A DNA stretch of 56,909 bases from Clostridia bacterium (GTDB lineage Bacteria > Bacillota > Clostridia > Oscillospirales > Acutalibacteraceae), in contig JAFTCX010000061.1 of assembly GCA_017454485.1 (NCBI GenBank), positions 1 to 56,909 on the forward strand. Direction: 5' to 3'. Under the pieces are notes generated by a model, which was given only the letters and a program-made list of their open reading frames with translations, ran no database searches and had not been told where the DNA came from. Position numbers and translations under genes: made by a program. This document shows, piece by piece, positions 1-8,101 of the stretch. Position 1 is the stretch's first letter. Every line of letters starts with the position of its first letter.

Positions 1-674
1 AGGATCATGAGAACCACGCCGATGATGATGCTGATTACGGGGATGCCGCCCACTTCACCGAGAATGGCGGGATCCTTGAAAAAGGCGGACTGCAGGTTCA
101 GGGTGATCTTGTTGACCTGGCCCATGTTGCCAATGCCGAAGGAGGCGAGCGCGGCACAAATTGCAAACAGCACGGCCAGCACCTTGCCCACGCCCTTCAT
201 GTGCTTTTTGCCGCCGAGGCCGTCCGCAAGGTAATACATTGCGCCGCCCGACCATTCGCCGTCACGGTTGCGGCGGCGGTAATAGATGCCCAGCACGTTT
301 TCGGAATAGTTGGTCATCATGCCCAAAAAGGCCGCGACCCACATCCAGAAAACAGCGCCCGGGCCGCCGAGCACGATGGCCGCGGAAACGCCCGCAATGT
401 TGCCGGTGCCGATGGTGGCGGCAAGGGCGGTGCAAAGCGCCTGAAACTGTGAAATGCTCTTTTTGTCGGTCTTCGCGCGTGAGGCGCTGCCTTTGCCGAA
501 AATGCTTCCGATGGTCTCCTTCCACCAGTGGCCGATGTGGGTCACCTGGAAGAAGCGGTTGCAGACTGTCATGATGACGCCGGTGCCGATCAGCAGGATC
601 AGACCGATCTTGACCCAGACAAAGCCGTTGATGGCGTCGTTGATCTCAGCGAGTCGTGTGAAAAAGTCTTCCAT
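1..674 (-). CDS. Alanine/glycine:Na+ symporter (AGCS family), 3' end outside window
   Basis: Sodium-coupled amino acid symporter of the AGCS (AlsT/AgcS) family in the cytoplasmic membrane, importing alanine or glycine. Reading from ATG at 674-672 gives MEDFFTRLAEINDAINGFVW, then hydrophobic segments and the family-typical run ALAATIGTGNIAGV, followed by GGPGAVFWMWVAAFLGMMTN and YYRRRNRDGEWSGGAMYYL. About 224 residues are present of roughly 450-500, because the frame runs off the left edge without a stop. A purine-rich ribosome site (gaaaggaa) lies just upstream. The gene sits behind a tandem glycine riboswitch and intrinsic terminator, which points to glycine as a substrate or signal. The family call is firm; the preferred substrate is inferred from the riboswitch. 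Confidence 0.93.
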   Translation of the reverse strand, partial: MEDFFTRLAEINDAINGFVWVKIGLILLIGTGVIMTVCNRFFQVTHIGHWWKETIGSIFGKGSASRAKTDKKSISQFQALCTALAATIGTGNIAGVSAAIVLGGPGAVFWMWVAAFLGMMTNYSENVLGIYYRRRNRDGEWSGGAMYYLADGLGGKKHMKGVGKVLAVLFAICAALASFGIGNMGQVNKITLNLQSAFFKDPAILGEVGGIPVISIIIGVVLMI

Positions 675-742
675 GGATTTCTTTCCTTTCGTGCGCATCT
701 GTGCGAATCATCGGTTACGATGCGCTTATTTATTAAAGTATA

Positions 743-773
743 ATAAAAACGAACCGCGCTTTTGCGTGGCTCG
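743..773 (-). terminator. Intrinsic terminator between glycine riboswitch and AGCS gene
   Basis: On the minus strand the arms CGAGCCACGC (773-764) and GCGCGGTTCG (759-750) pair with one mismatch and one G-U around an AAAA loop, followed directly by TTTTTATT. It lies between the second aptamer and the coding region, as expected for an expression platform working by transcription attenuation. Confidence 0.7.
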
Positions 774-825
774 CCCGGAAATCGACACAAAGTCTGCCAA
801 AGTCCGCCGGAGCGGTTCGACAGTA

Positions 826-1062
826 AACTCAACTTTGTCCTTTTGCCTGAGAGATTCACGCTTTGCGCTTTCACCTTCGGCACTGCGCGCCAAAAAAGGC
901 CGCAGCTTCTCCAAAGTCCCGTCCGCATGCAGTCCGGCCTGCGGCGGTTTCCCGCCGGTACAGGCACCTGAGAGTTTTTCTCCTTCGGTTGCGCAGGGTG
1001 CGCGATGATTCATTGATGCGTACCCCGTATGCATCTCCTGCATGCATCATACGGATTTCATT
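826..1062 (-). promoter_or_regulatory. Tandem glycine riboswitch (gcvT type)
   Basis: Two consecutive glycine aptamers are read on the minus strand. The first has the core ACCGAAGGAG followed by AACTCTCAGGTGCC (about 990-960). The second has TGCCGAAGGTG followed by TCTCTCAGGCAAAAGGACA (about 885-836). The repeated pair of a CCGAAGG loop and CTCTCAGG is diagnostic of the two-aptamer glycine riboswitch. It precedes an AGCS symporter gene, a common arrangement in Clostridia. An intrinsic terminator follows, so control is probably transcriptional. Whether glycine turns the gene on or off cannot be decided from sequence alone. Confidence 0.9.
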
Positions 1063-1075
1063 TTTATTTTCAGTT

Positions 1076-1104
1076 ATTATAGCATTGATGGACGAAGAAA
1101 TCAA
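1076..1104 (-). promoter_or_regulatory. Promoter for riboswitch-AGCS transcript
   Basis: Minus strand: -35 TTGATT (1104-1099) and -10 TATAAT (1081-1076) with a 17-base spacer, placed just ahead of the first glycine aptamer. Confidence 0.65.
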
Positions 1105-1140
1105 GAGGGAAAAGGGAAAAATTCGCAATCATTCCTTTCG

Positions 1141-1246
1141 TCACGGCTTTGCCGTGCCACTTTCCACAAAGGGGACAGTTGGGGTTTTCAGCAACTCTCT
1201 GAGCGTCCCCTTTGGGGAAGCTGTCGCCGCAGGCGGCTGAAGGGGC
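1141..1246. repeat. Palindromic intergenic repeat, MITE/REP-like
   Basis: The arms TTCCACAAAGGGGAC (1162-1176) and GTCCCCTTTGGGGAA (1205-1219) are inverted repeats with one mismatch around a 28-base loop. They are followed by a second small hairpin, GTCGCCGCAGGCGGC (1223-1237). This layout resembles the short interspersed palindromes common in Clostridia genomes (general recollection, not a search). It abuts the truncated end of the recombinase remnant. No coding content was seen. Confidence 0.5.
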
Positions 1247-1249
1247 AAA

Positions 1250-1609
1250 TCAAGCAAAAAAACACTTCACGGTTTCGCGCTCTCTGATTTGCGGAATGAT
1301 AACATCCGTCAATCCTTCCTTGCTGCACCAGAGCAGAAACGTGCGCAGCGAACGGACATAGGTCGCAACGGTGTTGTGCGCCAAGCCCGCATCACGCATT
1401 TTGCAAATCATTTCCTCCAGATGCCTCTTGGTCAGACTGCAAAGCGGCATATCAATGTCCAGATACTTGGAAACATTTTAAATTCTGTCCTTGTAGTTTT
1501 GGATGGTTGTTTCGGTGCATCCCTGCACTTTTCTTGAGAAAACGAATTCCTCATAGACCTCCCGTAAAGGCAGACTACATCTGGAATTCATCACAATTTT
1601 GGGTGCCAT
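1250..1609 (-). pseudogene. Tyrosine recombinase N-terminal remnant with in-frame stop
   Basis: Reading from ATG at 1609-1607 gives MAPKIVMNSRCSLPLREVYE and about 43 codons, then an in-frame TAA. The same frame continues with NVSKYLDIDMPLCSLTKRHL and on to VRSLRTFLLWCSKEGL. This is the core-binding (SAM-like) domain of phage/transposon integrases. The frame ends at 1250 after about 119 codons, so the catalytic domain with the R-H-R-Y residues is absent. The 3' end meets a palindromic repeat. It is therefore a relic, both nonsense-mutated and truncated, and the only trace of an integrating element in this part of the window. An intact longer protein is excluded by the stop and the missing domain. 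Confidence 0.75.
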
Positions 1610-1678
1610 AACTGACCACATCCCTACCTAAAATTTCAGCAAAAAAGGATGCGGTCAGCGGCACACACACAAACAACG

Positions 1679-1708
1679 AAAAAGCCCCGAAAACTCAGTG
1701 CTTTCGGG
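1679..1708 (-). terminator. Intrinsic terminator of tRNA-Thr
   Basis: Minus strand: CCCGAAA, an 8-base loop, then TTTCGGG followed by GCTTTTTC. It sits just downstream of the tRNA 3' end. Confidence 0.75.
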
Positions 1709-1712
1709 ACTT

Positions 1713-1788
1713 TGGAGCTGCTAACCGGATTTGAACCGGTGACCTCATCCTTACCAAGGATGCGCGCTACCAACTGCGCCATAGCAGC
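1713..1788 (-). tRNA. tRNA-Thr (GGT)
   Basis: A 76-base cloverleaf on the minus strand. The acceptor arms GCTGCTA and TAGCAGC are followed by T and an encoded CCA. The D arm contains GCGCAGTTGGTAGCGC. The anticodon stem CATCC/GGATG encloses the loop TTGGTAA with anticodon GGT. The T arm is CCGGTTCAAATCCGG. Anticodon GGT reads ACC/ACU threonine codons. It has its own consensus promoter and terminator. Confidence 0.96.
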
Positions 1789-1811
1789 ATGCTGTTTGCA
1801 ACAGCTTTGAT

Positions 1812-1840
1812 ATTATATCCTATCTTTGCCGGAATGTCAA
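1812..1840 (-). promoter_or_regulatory. tRNA-Thr promoter
   Basis: Minus strand: TTGACA (1840-1835), 17-base spacer, TATAAT (1817-1812). A perfect sigma-A consensus, about 24 bases upstream of the mature tRNA end. Confidence 0.85.
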
Positions 1841-1917
1841 CCTCTTTTTCAAAAAAAGTTCGATTCTGTGTGCCGGATGCGCGTTCATAGACAAATACCG
1901 CTTTTTGCCGAAAATAC

Positions 1918-1946
1918 TTGACCGCTTCCGAGGTTTCATGTATAAT
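1918..1946 (+). promoter_or_regulatory. Promoter of acyl-CoA ligase gene
   Basis: TTGACC (1918-1923), 17-base spacer, TATAAT (1941-1946), 42 bases before the chosen ATG. It also shows that an upstream in-frame start at 1905 cannot be used, since that lies before the promoter. Confidence 0.8.
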
Positions 1947-1988
1947 AACAAAAATAATGTAAAACACCGAAAGGAAAGGACAAAGGAT

Positions 1989-3629
1989 ATGGCAAAGAAA
2001 AAGTTCCCCAAGGGCGTCTTCATGGAGATTCCCCAATTCAAGACCGCCCGCGAGTTCATTGAATACGGCCACGAGAACGGCGGCGACCAAAAGCAGTACA
2101 TCTATATGGAGACTGCCAAAACCACCCGCACCAAGAGCTTCAACGAGGTGTGGTATGATACCATCGGTCTGGGCCAGTTCCTGTTCAAGCACGGCATGGA
2201 CGGCAAAAAGGTCGCCATCCTCAGCGAAAACAGCTATTACTGGATCATTTGCTTCTACTCGATTCTGACCGGCAACAACACGTCAATTCCCATGGACGCC
2301 AAGCTCATGGACGACGACATCATCGAAATCATGGTGCGTTCGGGCTGCGACGCCATCTACTACTCCAAAGATTTTGCCGGCACCATTGAAAAGATGAAGG
2401 CGAACGAGGACGTGAAGATCCAGCTTTACATGAAGATCGAGGACTTCTATGACATGATCGCCGAAGGCCATGCCGACCTCGACGCAGGGAACGAGAGCTA
2501 TCTCGACCATCCGCCCACGCCCGACACCATTGCCGCCATCGTCTACACCTCCGGCACCACAGGCCGCAGCAAGGGCGTCATGCTTTCGCACAAAAACGTG
2601 TGCGCCTCCGTTGTGGCGTCGCTGTCTGTGCTGCAAAGCAACCACGCCATCGGCTTTTTGCCGATGAACCACACCTTTGCCTGGGCGAGCGCCCTGTTTT
2701 CCTCCAACGTGATGATCGGCTGGGGCTACATCTGCCGCAGCCTGAAGGATATCCCGAACGACATGAAGACCTATCATCCCCAGAATATCGCCGGTGTGCC
2801 GCTTCTGGTGGAGACCATCTATAAGTCTATTTGGCGCACCGCCGAAAAGAGCGGTCAGGCCGACAAGCTCCGCAAGGGTCTCAAGCTCAGCAACGCTCTG
2901 CGCAAGATCGGCATCGACAAGCGCCGCAAAATTTTCAGCAAGATCATCGACGCCCTGGGCGGCGAACTGGAATATCTTGTCGTCGGCGGCGCCTACCTCG
3001 ACCCGAAGATTGAAAAGGGCATGTCCGATTTCGGCGTGGAGATTCTCACCGGTTACGGCACCACGGAATGCTCCCCGGGCATCACGCTTTCCACCCTGCA
3101 GGATCATAAGCTGGGCTCCTGCGGCAAGCCGATGAGCTGCTGCGAGGTCATCATCCACGAGCCCGACGAAGAGGGCGTGGGCGAGATCTGGGTCAAGGGC
3201 GACAACGTTATGGTCGGCTATTATGACGACCCCGAAGCCACCGCCTCCACCTTTGAGGGCGAATGGTACAAGACCGGCGACTACGGCCGCTTTGACGAGG
3301 ACGGCTTCCTGTTCTATGTGGGCCGCAAAAAGAACCTGATCGTGCTTTCCAACGGCAAAAACGTTTCGCCCGAAGAGATCGAAGACAAGATCATGATCAC
3401 CATTCCCTATGTCAAGGAGGTTGTGGTGTCTGACGAAGACGACATGATCGTTGCCGAGTTCTTCCTGGACGAAGAAGCCCAGCCCGACGCCAAAGAGCGC
3501 ATCAAGGCCGACGTGACCGAACTCAACCGTCAGCTTCCGGTCTACAAGCGCATTTTGCGCGTGAAGACCCGCGACACCGAGTTCCCGAAGACGACCTCAC
3601 TGAAGATCAAGCGCGTGTATAAAGACTGA
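1989..3629 (+). CDS. AMP-dependent acyl-CoA ligase (long-chain fatty acid CoA ligase-like)
   Basis: Adenylate-forming enzyme that activates a carboxylic acid, probably a fatty acid, with ATP and CoA. At 546 aa it is a normal full length for the ANL superfamily. Visible motifs in order: YTSGTTGRSKGVMLSHKN (P-loop/A3), GYGTTECSPGI (A5), YKTGDYGRFDEDGF (A7) and VGRKKNLIVLSNGKNVSPEE (hinge/A8); the C-terminal LKIKR segment supplies the usual catalytic lysine region. The start at 1989 follows a purine-rich site and a consensus promoter. It is monocistronic and ends at a strong terminator. No signal peptide or membrane segment is seen, so it is cytosolic. The acid substrate cannot be fixed from sequence. 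Confidence 0.93.
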   Translation: MAKKKFPKGVFMEIPQFKTAREFIEYGHENGGDQKQYIYMETAKTTRTKSFNEVWYDTIGLGQFLFKHGMDGKKVAILSENSYYWIICFYSILTGNNTSIPMDAKLMDDDIIEIMVRSGCDAIYYSKDFAGTIEKMKANEDVKIQLYMKIEDFYDMIAEGHADLDAGNESYLDHPPTPDTIAAIVYTSGTTGRSKGVMLSHKNVCASVVASLSVLQSNHAIGFLPMNHTFAWASALFSSNVMIGWGYICRSLKDIPNDMKTYHPQNIAGVPLLVETIYKSIWRTAEKSGQADKLRKGLKLSNALRKIGIDKRRKIFSKIIDALGGELEYLVVGGAYLDPKIEKGMSDFGVEILTGYGTTECSPGITLSTLQDHKLGSCGKPMSCCEVIIHEPDEEGVGEIWVKGDNVMVGYYDDPEATASTFEGEWYKTGDYGRFDEDGFLFYVGRKKNLIVLSNGKNVSPEEIEDKIMITIPYVKEVVVSDEDDMIVAEFFLDEEAQPDAKERIKADVTELNRQLPVYKRILRVKTRDTEFPKTTSLKIKRVYKD

Positions 3630-3653
3630 GTCGGTAGTCTGTAGTCATAAGTC
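3630..3653. repeat. Short heptanucleotide repeat tract
   Basis: Degenerate period-7 run (gtcggta gtctgta gtcataa gtc) immediately after the acyl-CoA ligase stop codon. It is the shortest of several intergenic heptamer tracts in the window. Confidence 0.6.
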
Positions 3654-3660
3654 AAATTGC

Positions 3661-3688
3661 AAGGGCGGTCTTTGGCCGCCCTTTTTTT
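3661..3688 (+). terminator. Intrinsic terminator after acyl-CoA ligase
   Basis: AAGGGCGGTC and GGCCGCCCTTTTTTT form a GC-rich stem with a T tract. Confidence 0.85.
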
Positions 3689-3795
3689 GCGCAATGCGCA
3701 ATGAATGGATGCGGCAAAAAAACGCAAAAAAGTTCCCTTCCTATATGGACAAATCGAAAATTGTATGTTACAATTAAGAAAATAGCAAGAAGGGG

Positions 3796-3849
3796 TTGAC
3801 ATCCGTGCTGCGTTTTGCGACAATGACTGTAGCAAGCAAGCAAGCAAGG
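3796..3849 (+). promoter_or_regulatory. Putative promoter and AGCA tetranucleotide tract
   Basis: TTGACA (3796-3801), 17-base spacer and a weak -10 GACAAT (3819-3824). These are followed by four AGCA units (3831-3849) at about the expected transcription start. This would leave a leader of roughly 215 bases before the secreted protein gene. No known riboswitch was recognised in the rest of the 3689-4045 gap. Confidence 0.45.
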
Positions 3850-4045
3850 ATAACTGCGCCCTTTTTACCGTTTCATCCGTAATCATAATGTCATAGATTG
3901 CCCAAGGGGTAACTATGGCGTTTTTCCTTGCCTGATATATTTCCAATCGAACATATGCGGTCAGCAGGCAAGCCGAATATTCACCAAACAAACCAAACAA
4001 ACTTTTACAAAAAAACAAAACACATTTTTAAAGGAGAAATAACAC

Positions 4046-5443
4046 ATGAAAAATTCCATGATTAAAAAACCCATCAGCATCCTTCTGTCCCTGCTCATGG
4101 TGCTGTCCGTCTTCGGCGGCATGGCGTTTACAGCAAGCGCGGAAAGCAGCGGCACCTATAACGGCTTCAGTTGGACACTTGGCGATGACGGCGCTTTGAG
4201 CATCACGGGCAGCGGCAGCATCGGCAGCAACGACCGGTGGCGCAGTAATGGCGAAATCACCAGCATTTCCGCCACCGGCGCGATCGAACAGATCGACAGA
4301 GACGCTTTCTTCGGCAACCAGAATGTGACATCCTACACCGTTGAAAGCACCACGGACCTCAAAATCAGCCAAGATGCGTTCTTTGTGTACCAAGGCTCAA
4401 AAATGGAAACAATCACCATTACCGCGCCGAAAATCACATTGACCAACAATCCGTATTATAACTATGATGAACCGATGGAGTTGATATTCAACGGAGATGT
4501 GTATTTGAACCCCGGTGCTTTTAGCGACATACTTACTTTGTCCGTACACTTCAACGACAACTTGTATGTAGTTATCCCGGCTGGTTACTATGTTTTCTCC
4601 GGCCCCGGAGCCGACGAACTGCAGAGTTGGTACAAAAGTATAGCAGAGGAACAGTTGAGCCATCCGGAACATCCGGACGATTATGAACAGCAATTGTCTG
4701 ATATCCTCGCCTATGCTGACGAACAGGGCTGCACCTATACGAAGTATGAAGAAGAAACCACGGAACTTGTCAACGAAGAAACCATCGGTCTGGTGTTTGG
4801 CAGCACGTATGTTGCGGCACAGCCGAACTGCGGTGCAAATGGCACCAAGGCGTATTATGTCGGAGCGGGTGTTTGGAACGACAGCGTCGGTGACTATGTC
4901 GATTCCTATTACTTGTATGAAAACGGAACCTACCGCTTAGTTACGGCTGACGACCTTGTGATGGCGCCCACCGGCGAACATGATTATACCGACGTCGAAT
5001 GGACGTTTTTTGATGCCGCGCGGCACGCACGCACCTGCACGGTCTGCGGCCAGACGGAATACGCAGCCCACGACGTGATCGTGAAGGGCGCAGGCGACGC
5101 AGATTGCACGAACGAGGGCTACACCGGCGACGAGTTCTGCTCCGTTTGCGGCGCAAAGCTGTCTGAAGGCACCATCATCCCGGCAAAGGGTCACACCACT
5201 GCGATCGTTGGCGCAAAAGAAGCGACCGCAACCGAAGACGGCTACACCGGCGATGAGGTTTGCACCGTTTGCGGCGAAACGATCAAGACCGGCAACGTGA
5301 TCCCTGCAACCGGCGAGCCTACACCCGATGAGCCGACCGACGAGCCGACCGACAACAACAAGGGCGGCAACGACTTCATCGGCAAGCTGTTCAACTGGCT
5401 GATTGAACTGTTCCGTATGTTCACCCGCTGGATTCAGAAATAA
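4046..5443 (+). CDS. Secreted BspA-like protein with CxxC repeats and amphipathic C-terminal tail
   Basis: Exported protein of unknown function, 465 aa. A signal peptide (about 1-31, ending TASAES) follows a clear aaaggaga ribosome site. The region YNGFSWTLGDDGALSITGSG and what follows resembles the start of BspA-type leucine-rich repeats (LRR_5 family). Residues 310-425 hold three CxxC-type units (CTVCGQTEY, CSVCGAKL, CTVCGETI). After a Pro/Thr/Asp linker the protein ends in an aromatic, amphipathic helix-like stretch, FIGKLFNWLIELFRMFTRWI. No LPXTG motif or typical membrane anchor is visible. It shares its CxxC repeat style and tail type with the giants at 42969-55763. A surface or adhesion role is inferred, not shown. 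Confidence 0.85.
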   Translation: MKNSMIKKPISILLSLLMVLSVFGGMAFTASAESSGTYNGFSWTLGDDGALSITGSGSIGSNDRWRSNGEITSISATGAIEQIDRDAFFGNQNVTSYTVESTTDLKISQDAFFVYQGSKMETITITAPKITLTNNPYYNYDEPMELIFNGDVYLNPGAFSDILTLSVHFNDNLYVVIPAGYYVFSGPGADELQSWYKSIAEEQLSHPEHPDDYEQQLSDILAYADEQGCTYTKYEEETTELVNEETIGLVFGSTYVAAQPNCGANGTKAYYVGAGVWNDSVGDYVDSYYLYENGTYRLVTADDLVMAPTGEHDYTDVEWTFFDAARHARTCTVCGQTEYAAHDVIVKGAGDADCTNEGYTGDEFCSVCGAKLSEGTIIPAKGHTTAIVGAKEATATEDGYTGDEVCTVCGETIKTGNVIPATGEPTPDEPTDEPTDNNKGGNDFIGKLFNWLIELFRMFTRWIQK

Positions 5444-5458
5444 ACCTGCATTCCATTG

Positions 5459-5489
5459 CCCGCCGTGGATTTCCGCGGCGGGTCTTTTC
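5459..5489 (+). terminator. Intrinsic terminator after BspA-like gene
   Basis: CCCGCCG and CGGCGGG arms around a 10-base loop, followed by TCTTTTCT. Confidence 0.8.
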
Positions 5490-5494
5490 TATCC

Positions 5495-5574
5495 GCTACC
5501 AGCTACCAGCTACCGACTACCAGCTACCGACTAACGACTAACGACTACCGACTAACGACTATCAACTATCAACT
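5495..5574. repeat. Heptanucleotide tandem repeat (CTAnCRR units)
   Basis: About eleven consecutive 7-base units of the form ctaccag, ctaccga, ctaacga, ctatcaa, in strict period 7, between a terminator and the ruvC promoter. It is noncoding in any sensible frame. The same unit family occurs at 39690-39748 (opposite orientation) and 39930-39998. Confidence 0.85.
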
Positions 5575-5600
5575 TCTCCATCATTTCCGCTCAAAAACCC

Positions 5601-5629
5601 TTGCCCTTTGGCATAATCTGTGCTATAAT
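5601..5629 (+). promoter_or_regulatory. ruvCAB promoter
   Basis: -35 TTGCCC (5601-5606), 17-base spacer and -10 TATAAT (5624-5629), 30 bases before the ruvC ATG. No LexA-type operator was recognised. Confidence 0.6.
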
Positions 5630-5659
5630 AAACTAATTCTATCATGAGGTCGTATATGC

Positions 5660-6175
5660 ATGAAAATCTTGGGGATCGATCCCGGCTACGCCATCATCGG
5701 CTACGGGGTGCTGGAATACCGCAACAATCACTTCACGGTGGTTGATTACGGCGCAATTACAACCGACGCCGGCGTGCCGTTCAACCGGCGGCTGGAGATC
5801 ATTTTTGACGAGCTGTCGGCGCTGTTGGAAAAGCACCGCCCGGACGCGATGAGCGTGGAAAAGGTCTTTTATAACAACAACGCAAAAACGGTCATCGACG
5901 TCAGTCAGGCGCGCGGGGTGATTATGCTTGCGGCGCAAAAGGCGCGCGTGCCCGTGTTTGAATATACGCCCCTGCAGGTCAAGCAAAGCGTGGTCGGCTA
6001 CGGCCGCGCGGAGAAAAAGCAGATTCAGGAGATGACAAGGCGCATTTTGAATCTGGACGAAGTGCCGAAGCCGGACGACACGGCGGACGCGCTCGCAATG
6101 GCCATCTGCCACGGACACACCGGCGCGTCGCAGCTCGGCGCGGGACGGACACTGCGTATTCGGGAGGGGATCTGA
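5660..6175 (+). CDS. ruvC: Crossover junction endodeoxyribonuclease RuvC
   Basis: Holliday junction resolvase that cuts four-way DNA junctions with RuvAB. At 171 aa it is the normal size. It begins MKILGIDPGYAIIGYG, giving catalytic D7; E67 lies in SVEKVFY, and D140 and D143 in KPDDTADALA, matching the RNase H-fold acidic tetrad. First gene of a ruvC-ruvA-ruvB operon with two-base and three-base gaps. The ATG follows a gaggt ribosome site. Confidence 0.97.
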   Translation: MKILGIDPGYAIIGYGVLEYRNNHFTVVDYGAITTDAGVPFNRRLEIIFDELSALLEKHRPDAMSVEKVFYNNNAKTVIDVSQARGVIMLAAQKARVPVFEYTPLQVKQSVVGYGRAEKKQIQEMTRRILNLDEVPKPDDTADALAMAICHGHTGASQLGAGRTLRIREGI

Positions 6176-6177
6176 CG

Positions 6178-6783
6178 ATGTTTTACAGTTTGACGGGCAA
6201 CGTGATTTTTTCCGATCTGAACTCGGTCGCGCTTTCGTGCGGCGGGGTGGGCTTTCGCTGCCAGACCACGGCAAACACGCTGCGGGATGTGCAAAACGGC
6301 AAGGAGCTCACGCTGTTTACCTACCTCAACGTCCGCGAGGACGCGCTCGATCTGTTCGGGTTTTCCACCACGTATGAGCTGGACTGGTTCAAGCTGCTCA
6401 TCGGCGTCACAGGCGTGGGCCCGAAAGCGGCGCTGGCAATCCTTTCCGAGCTTGTGCCGGAAAAGCTGGCGATGAGCATCTCCGCCGGCGACGTCAAGGC
6501 GATCACCCGGGCGCAGGGCGTGGGACCGAAGCTTGCCCAGCGTGTGATTCTGGAGCTCAAGGATAAGGCGAAATCCGCGCTTTCCGGCTCGGCGGACGCA
6601 GAAGACTATGCATCGGTCGCGGCGGCAAACGAAATGCCGAACACCAAGGAGGCCATCGCCGCGCTGACCATGCTCGGCTACAGCCAGACCGAGGCGAGTT
6701 CTGCCGTGGCGAAGCTCGATTCCTCGCTGCCCACGCAAACGCTCATCAAGCAGGCGCTCAAACTCCTTTCAAGGCAGGTGTAA
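6178..6783 (+). CDS. ruvA: Holliday junction branch migration subunit RuvA
   Basis: Tetrameric junction-binding protein that loads RuvB. At 201 aa it is standard length. The N-terminal OB-fold begins MFYSLTGNVIFSDLNSVAL. Helix-hairpin-helix motifs appear as LIGVTGVGPKAALAIL and RAQGVGPKLAQRVILEL. A flexible linker and the C-terminal domain III (KEAIAALTMLGYSQTEASSA), which contacts RuvB, follow. It starts two bases after ruvC with a gagggga ribosome site. Confidence 0.97.
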   Translation: MFYSLTGNVIFSDLNSVALSCGGVGFRCQTTANTLRDVQNGKELTLFTYLNVREDALDLFGFSTTYELDWFKLLIGVTGVGPKAALAILSELVPEKLAMSISAGDVKAITRAQGVGPKLAQRVILELKDKAKSALSGSADAEDYASVAAANEMPNTKEAIAALTMLGYSQTEASSAVAKLDSSLPTQTLIKQALKLLSRQV

Positions 6784-6786
6784 TCA

Positions 6787-7824
6787 ATGGCGGAAGCATT
6801 TGAAGAACGCTATGTCAGCGCGGAATTCACCTCGCGTGACAACGATATCGAAGCCTCGCTGCGGCCGCGGCTGATGCGCGACTACATCGGGCAGGATAAG
6901 GTCAAGGAAAACCTTGAAATTTATATTCAGGCGGCCATCGGGCGCGGCGAAAGTCTGGACCATGTGCTGCTGTACGGCCCGCCGGGACTCGGCAAAACGA
7001 CCCTTGCGGGCATCATCGCAAACGAAATGAACGTCAATTTGCGCGTGACGAGCGGCCCCGCGATTGAAAAGCAGGGCGACCTTGCGGCGCTGCTGACGAA
7101 CCTCAATGAGGGCGACGTGCTGTTTATTGACGAAATCCACCGCCTGAACCGCTCGGTGGAAGAGGTGCTGTATCCCGCGATGGAGGACAACGCGCTGGAT
7201 ATCATCATCGGCAAAGGCCCCTCGGCGCGCTCGATCCGGCTGGATTTGCCGAAGTTTACGCTTGTCGGCGCAACCACACGCGCCGGTCAGCTTTCCGCGC
7301 CGCTGCGCGACCGGTTCGGGGTGGTGCTGCGGCTGGAGATGTATACGCCCGAGCAGCTCTCGCAGATTGTGACGCGCTCGGCCGGCATTCTCGGCATTGA
7401 AATTGAACCCTACGGCGCACTGGAAATTGCGGCGCGTTCCCGCGGCACACCGCGTATTGCAAACCGGCTGCTCAAGCGTGCGCGCGATTTCGCGGACGTC
7501 ATGGGCGACGGCGTGATCACGGAGGAAACCGCCGACCTTGCGCTTTCACGCATGGAGATCGACCACCTCGGGCTGGACGCGATCGACCGCCGGCTGCTGA
7601 CGGCGATGATCCGCGGCTATAACGGCGGCCCGGTGGGCTTGGAAACGATCGCCGCCGCCATCGGGGAAGAGGCGGTGACGATTGAGGACGTGTATGAGCC
7701 GTATCTGATGCAGATCGGCTTTCTCGGACGCACGCCGCGCGGCCGCGTTGTGACCCGCGCCGCGTATGAACACCTCGGACTCCCCGCCCCGGAGGGCGGG
7801 ACAAAACAGCAGACGCTGTTTTGA
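6787..7824 (+). CDS. ruvB: Holliday junction branch migration ATPase RuvB
   Basis: Hexameric AAA+ motor for branch migration. At 345 aa it is the usual length. Walker A GPPGLGKT (64-71), Walker B with DEIH (114-117), sensor region [18 protein letters not shown] carrying the arginine finger, and a C-terminal winged helix ([14 protein letters not shown]). Last gene of the ruvCAB operon, three bases after ruvA. No clear terminator follows; a heptamer tract starts directly after the stop. Confidence 0.97.
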   Translation: MAEAFEERYVSAEFTSRDNDIEASLRPRLMRDYIGQDKVKENLEIYIQAAIGRGESLDHVLLYGPPGLGKTTLAGIIANEMNVNLRVTSGPAIEKQGDLAALLTNLNEGDVLFIDEIHRLNRSVEEVLYPAMEDNALDIIIGKGPSARSIRLDLPKFTLVGATTRAGQLSAPLRDRFGVVLRLEMYTPEQLSQIVTRSAGILGIEIEPYGALEIAARSRGTPRIANRLLKRARDFADVMGDGVITEETADLALSRMEIDHLGLDAIDRRLLTAMIRGYNGGPVGLETIAAAIGEEAVTIEDVYEPYLMQIGFLGRTPRGRVVTRAAYEHLGLPAPEGGTKQQTLF

Positions 7825-7827
7825 GTC

Positions 7828-7866
7828 AATGCGTAATTCGTAATGCGTAATGCGTAATGCGTAATT
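7828..7866. repeat. Heptanucleotide tandem repeat, left arm (AATGCGT)
   Basis: Five period-7 units (aatgcgt, aattcgt, aatgcgt x3). Together with the reverse-complementary tract at 8102-8140 it forms an inverted pair around a 235-base spacer between ruvB and glmM. Confidence 0.85.
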
Positions 7867-8101
7867 GCGGTCGCGGTTGATGTGCGGATGAAAAGAACGT
7901 ATGCGCCGCGGCAGGACGTGCGGTTGAAATGTATGCTCGTCAATTGTCATGCGGGTGAGGTTTGACGGCGCGGAGAACGACGATATATTCTGTTCGTGTG
8001 TTCCGCGTCGAAGGGCGTATTTCACTTCTTCTTCCGTAGATTATATCAATCAACTTTTCATTTATCATTTCTTTGGCGCATCGCCGCAGGCGGCGCCCCC
8101 C
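7867..8101. other. Spacer between inverted heptamer tracts; putative glmM promoter
   Basis: Noncoding by inspection. It holds a possible promoter, TTGACG (7962-7967), 16-base spacer, TATATT (7984-7989), and a small GC-rich hairpin near 8079-8100 (GCATCGCCGCAGGCGGCG). No RNA family was recognised. Confidence 0.4.

Noticed and set aside
1905-1988. Longer N terminus for the acyl-CoA ligase
   Set aside because: The earlier start lies upstream of the predicted -35/-10 promoter; ATG at 1989 has a ribosome site.
5495-5574. Heptamer tract as CRISPR or origin iterons
   Set aside because: Units are contiguous and degenerate with no spacers, and neighbouring genes (ruvC) do not suggest a replication origin.
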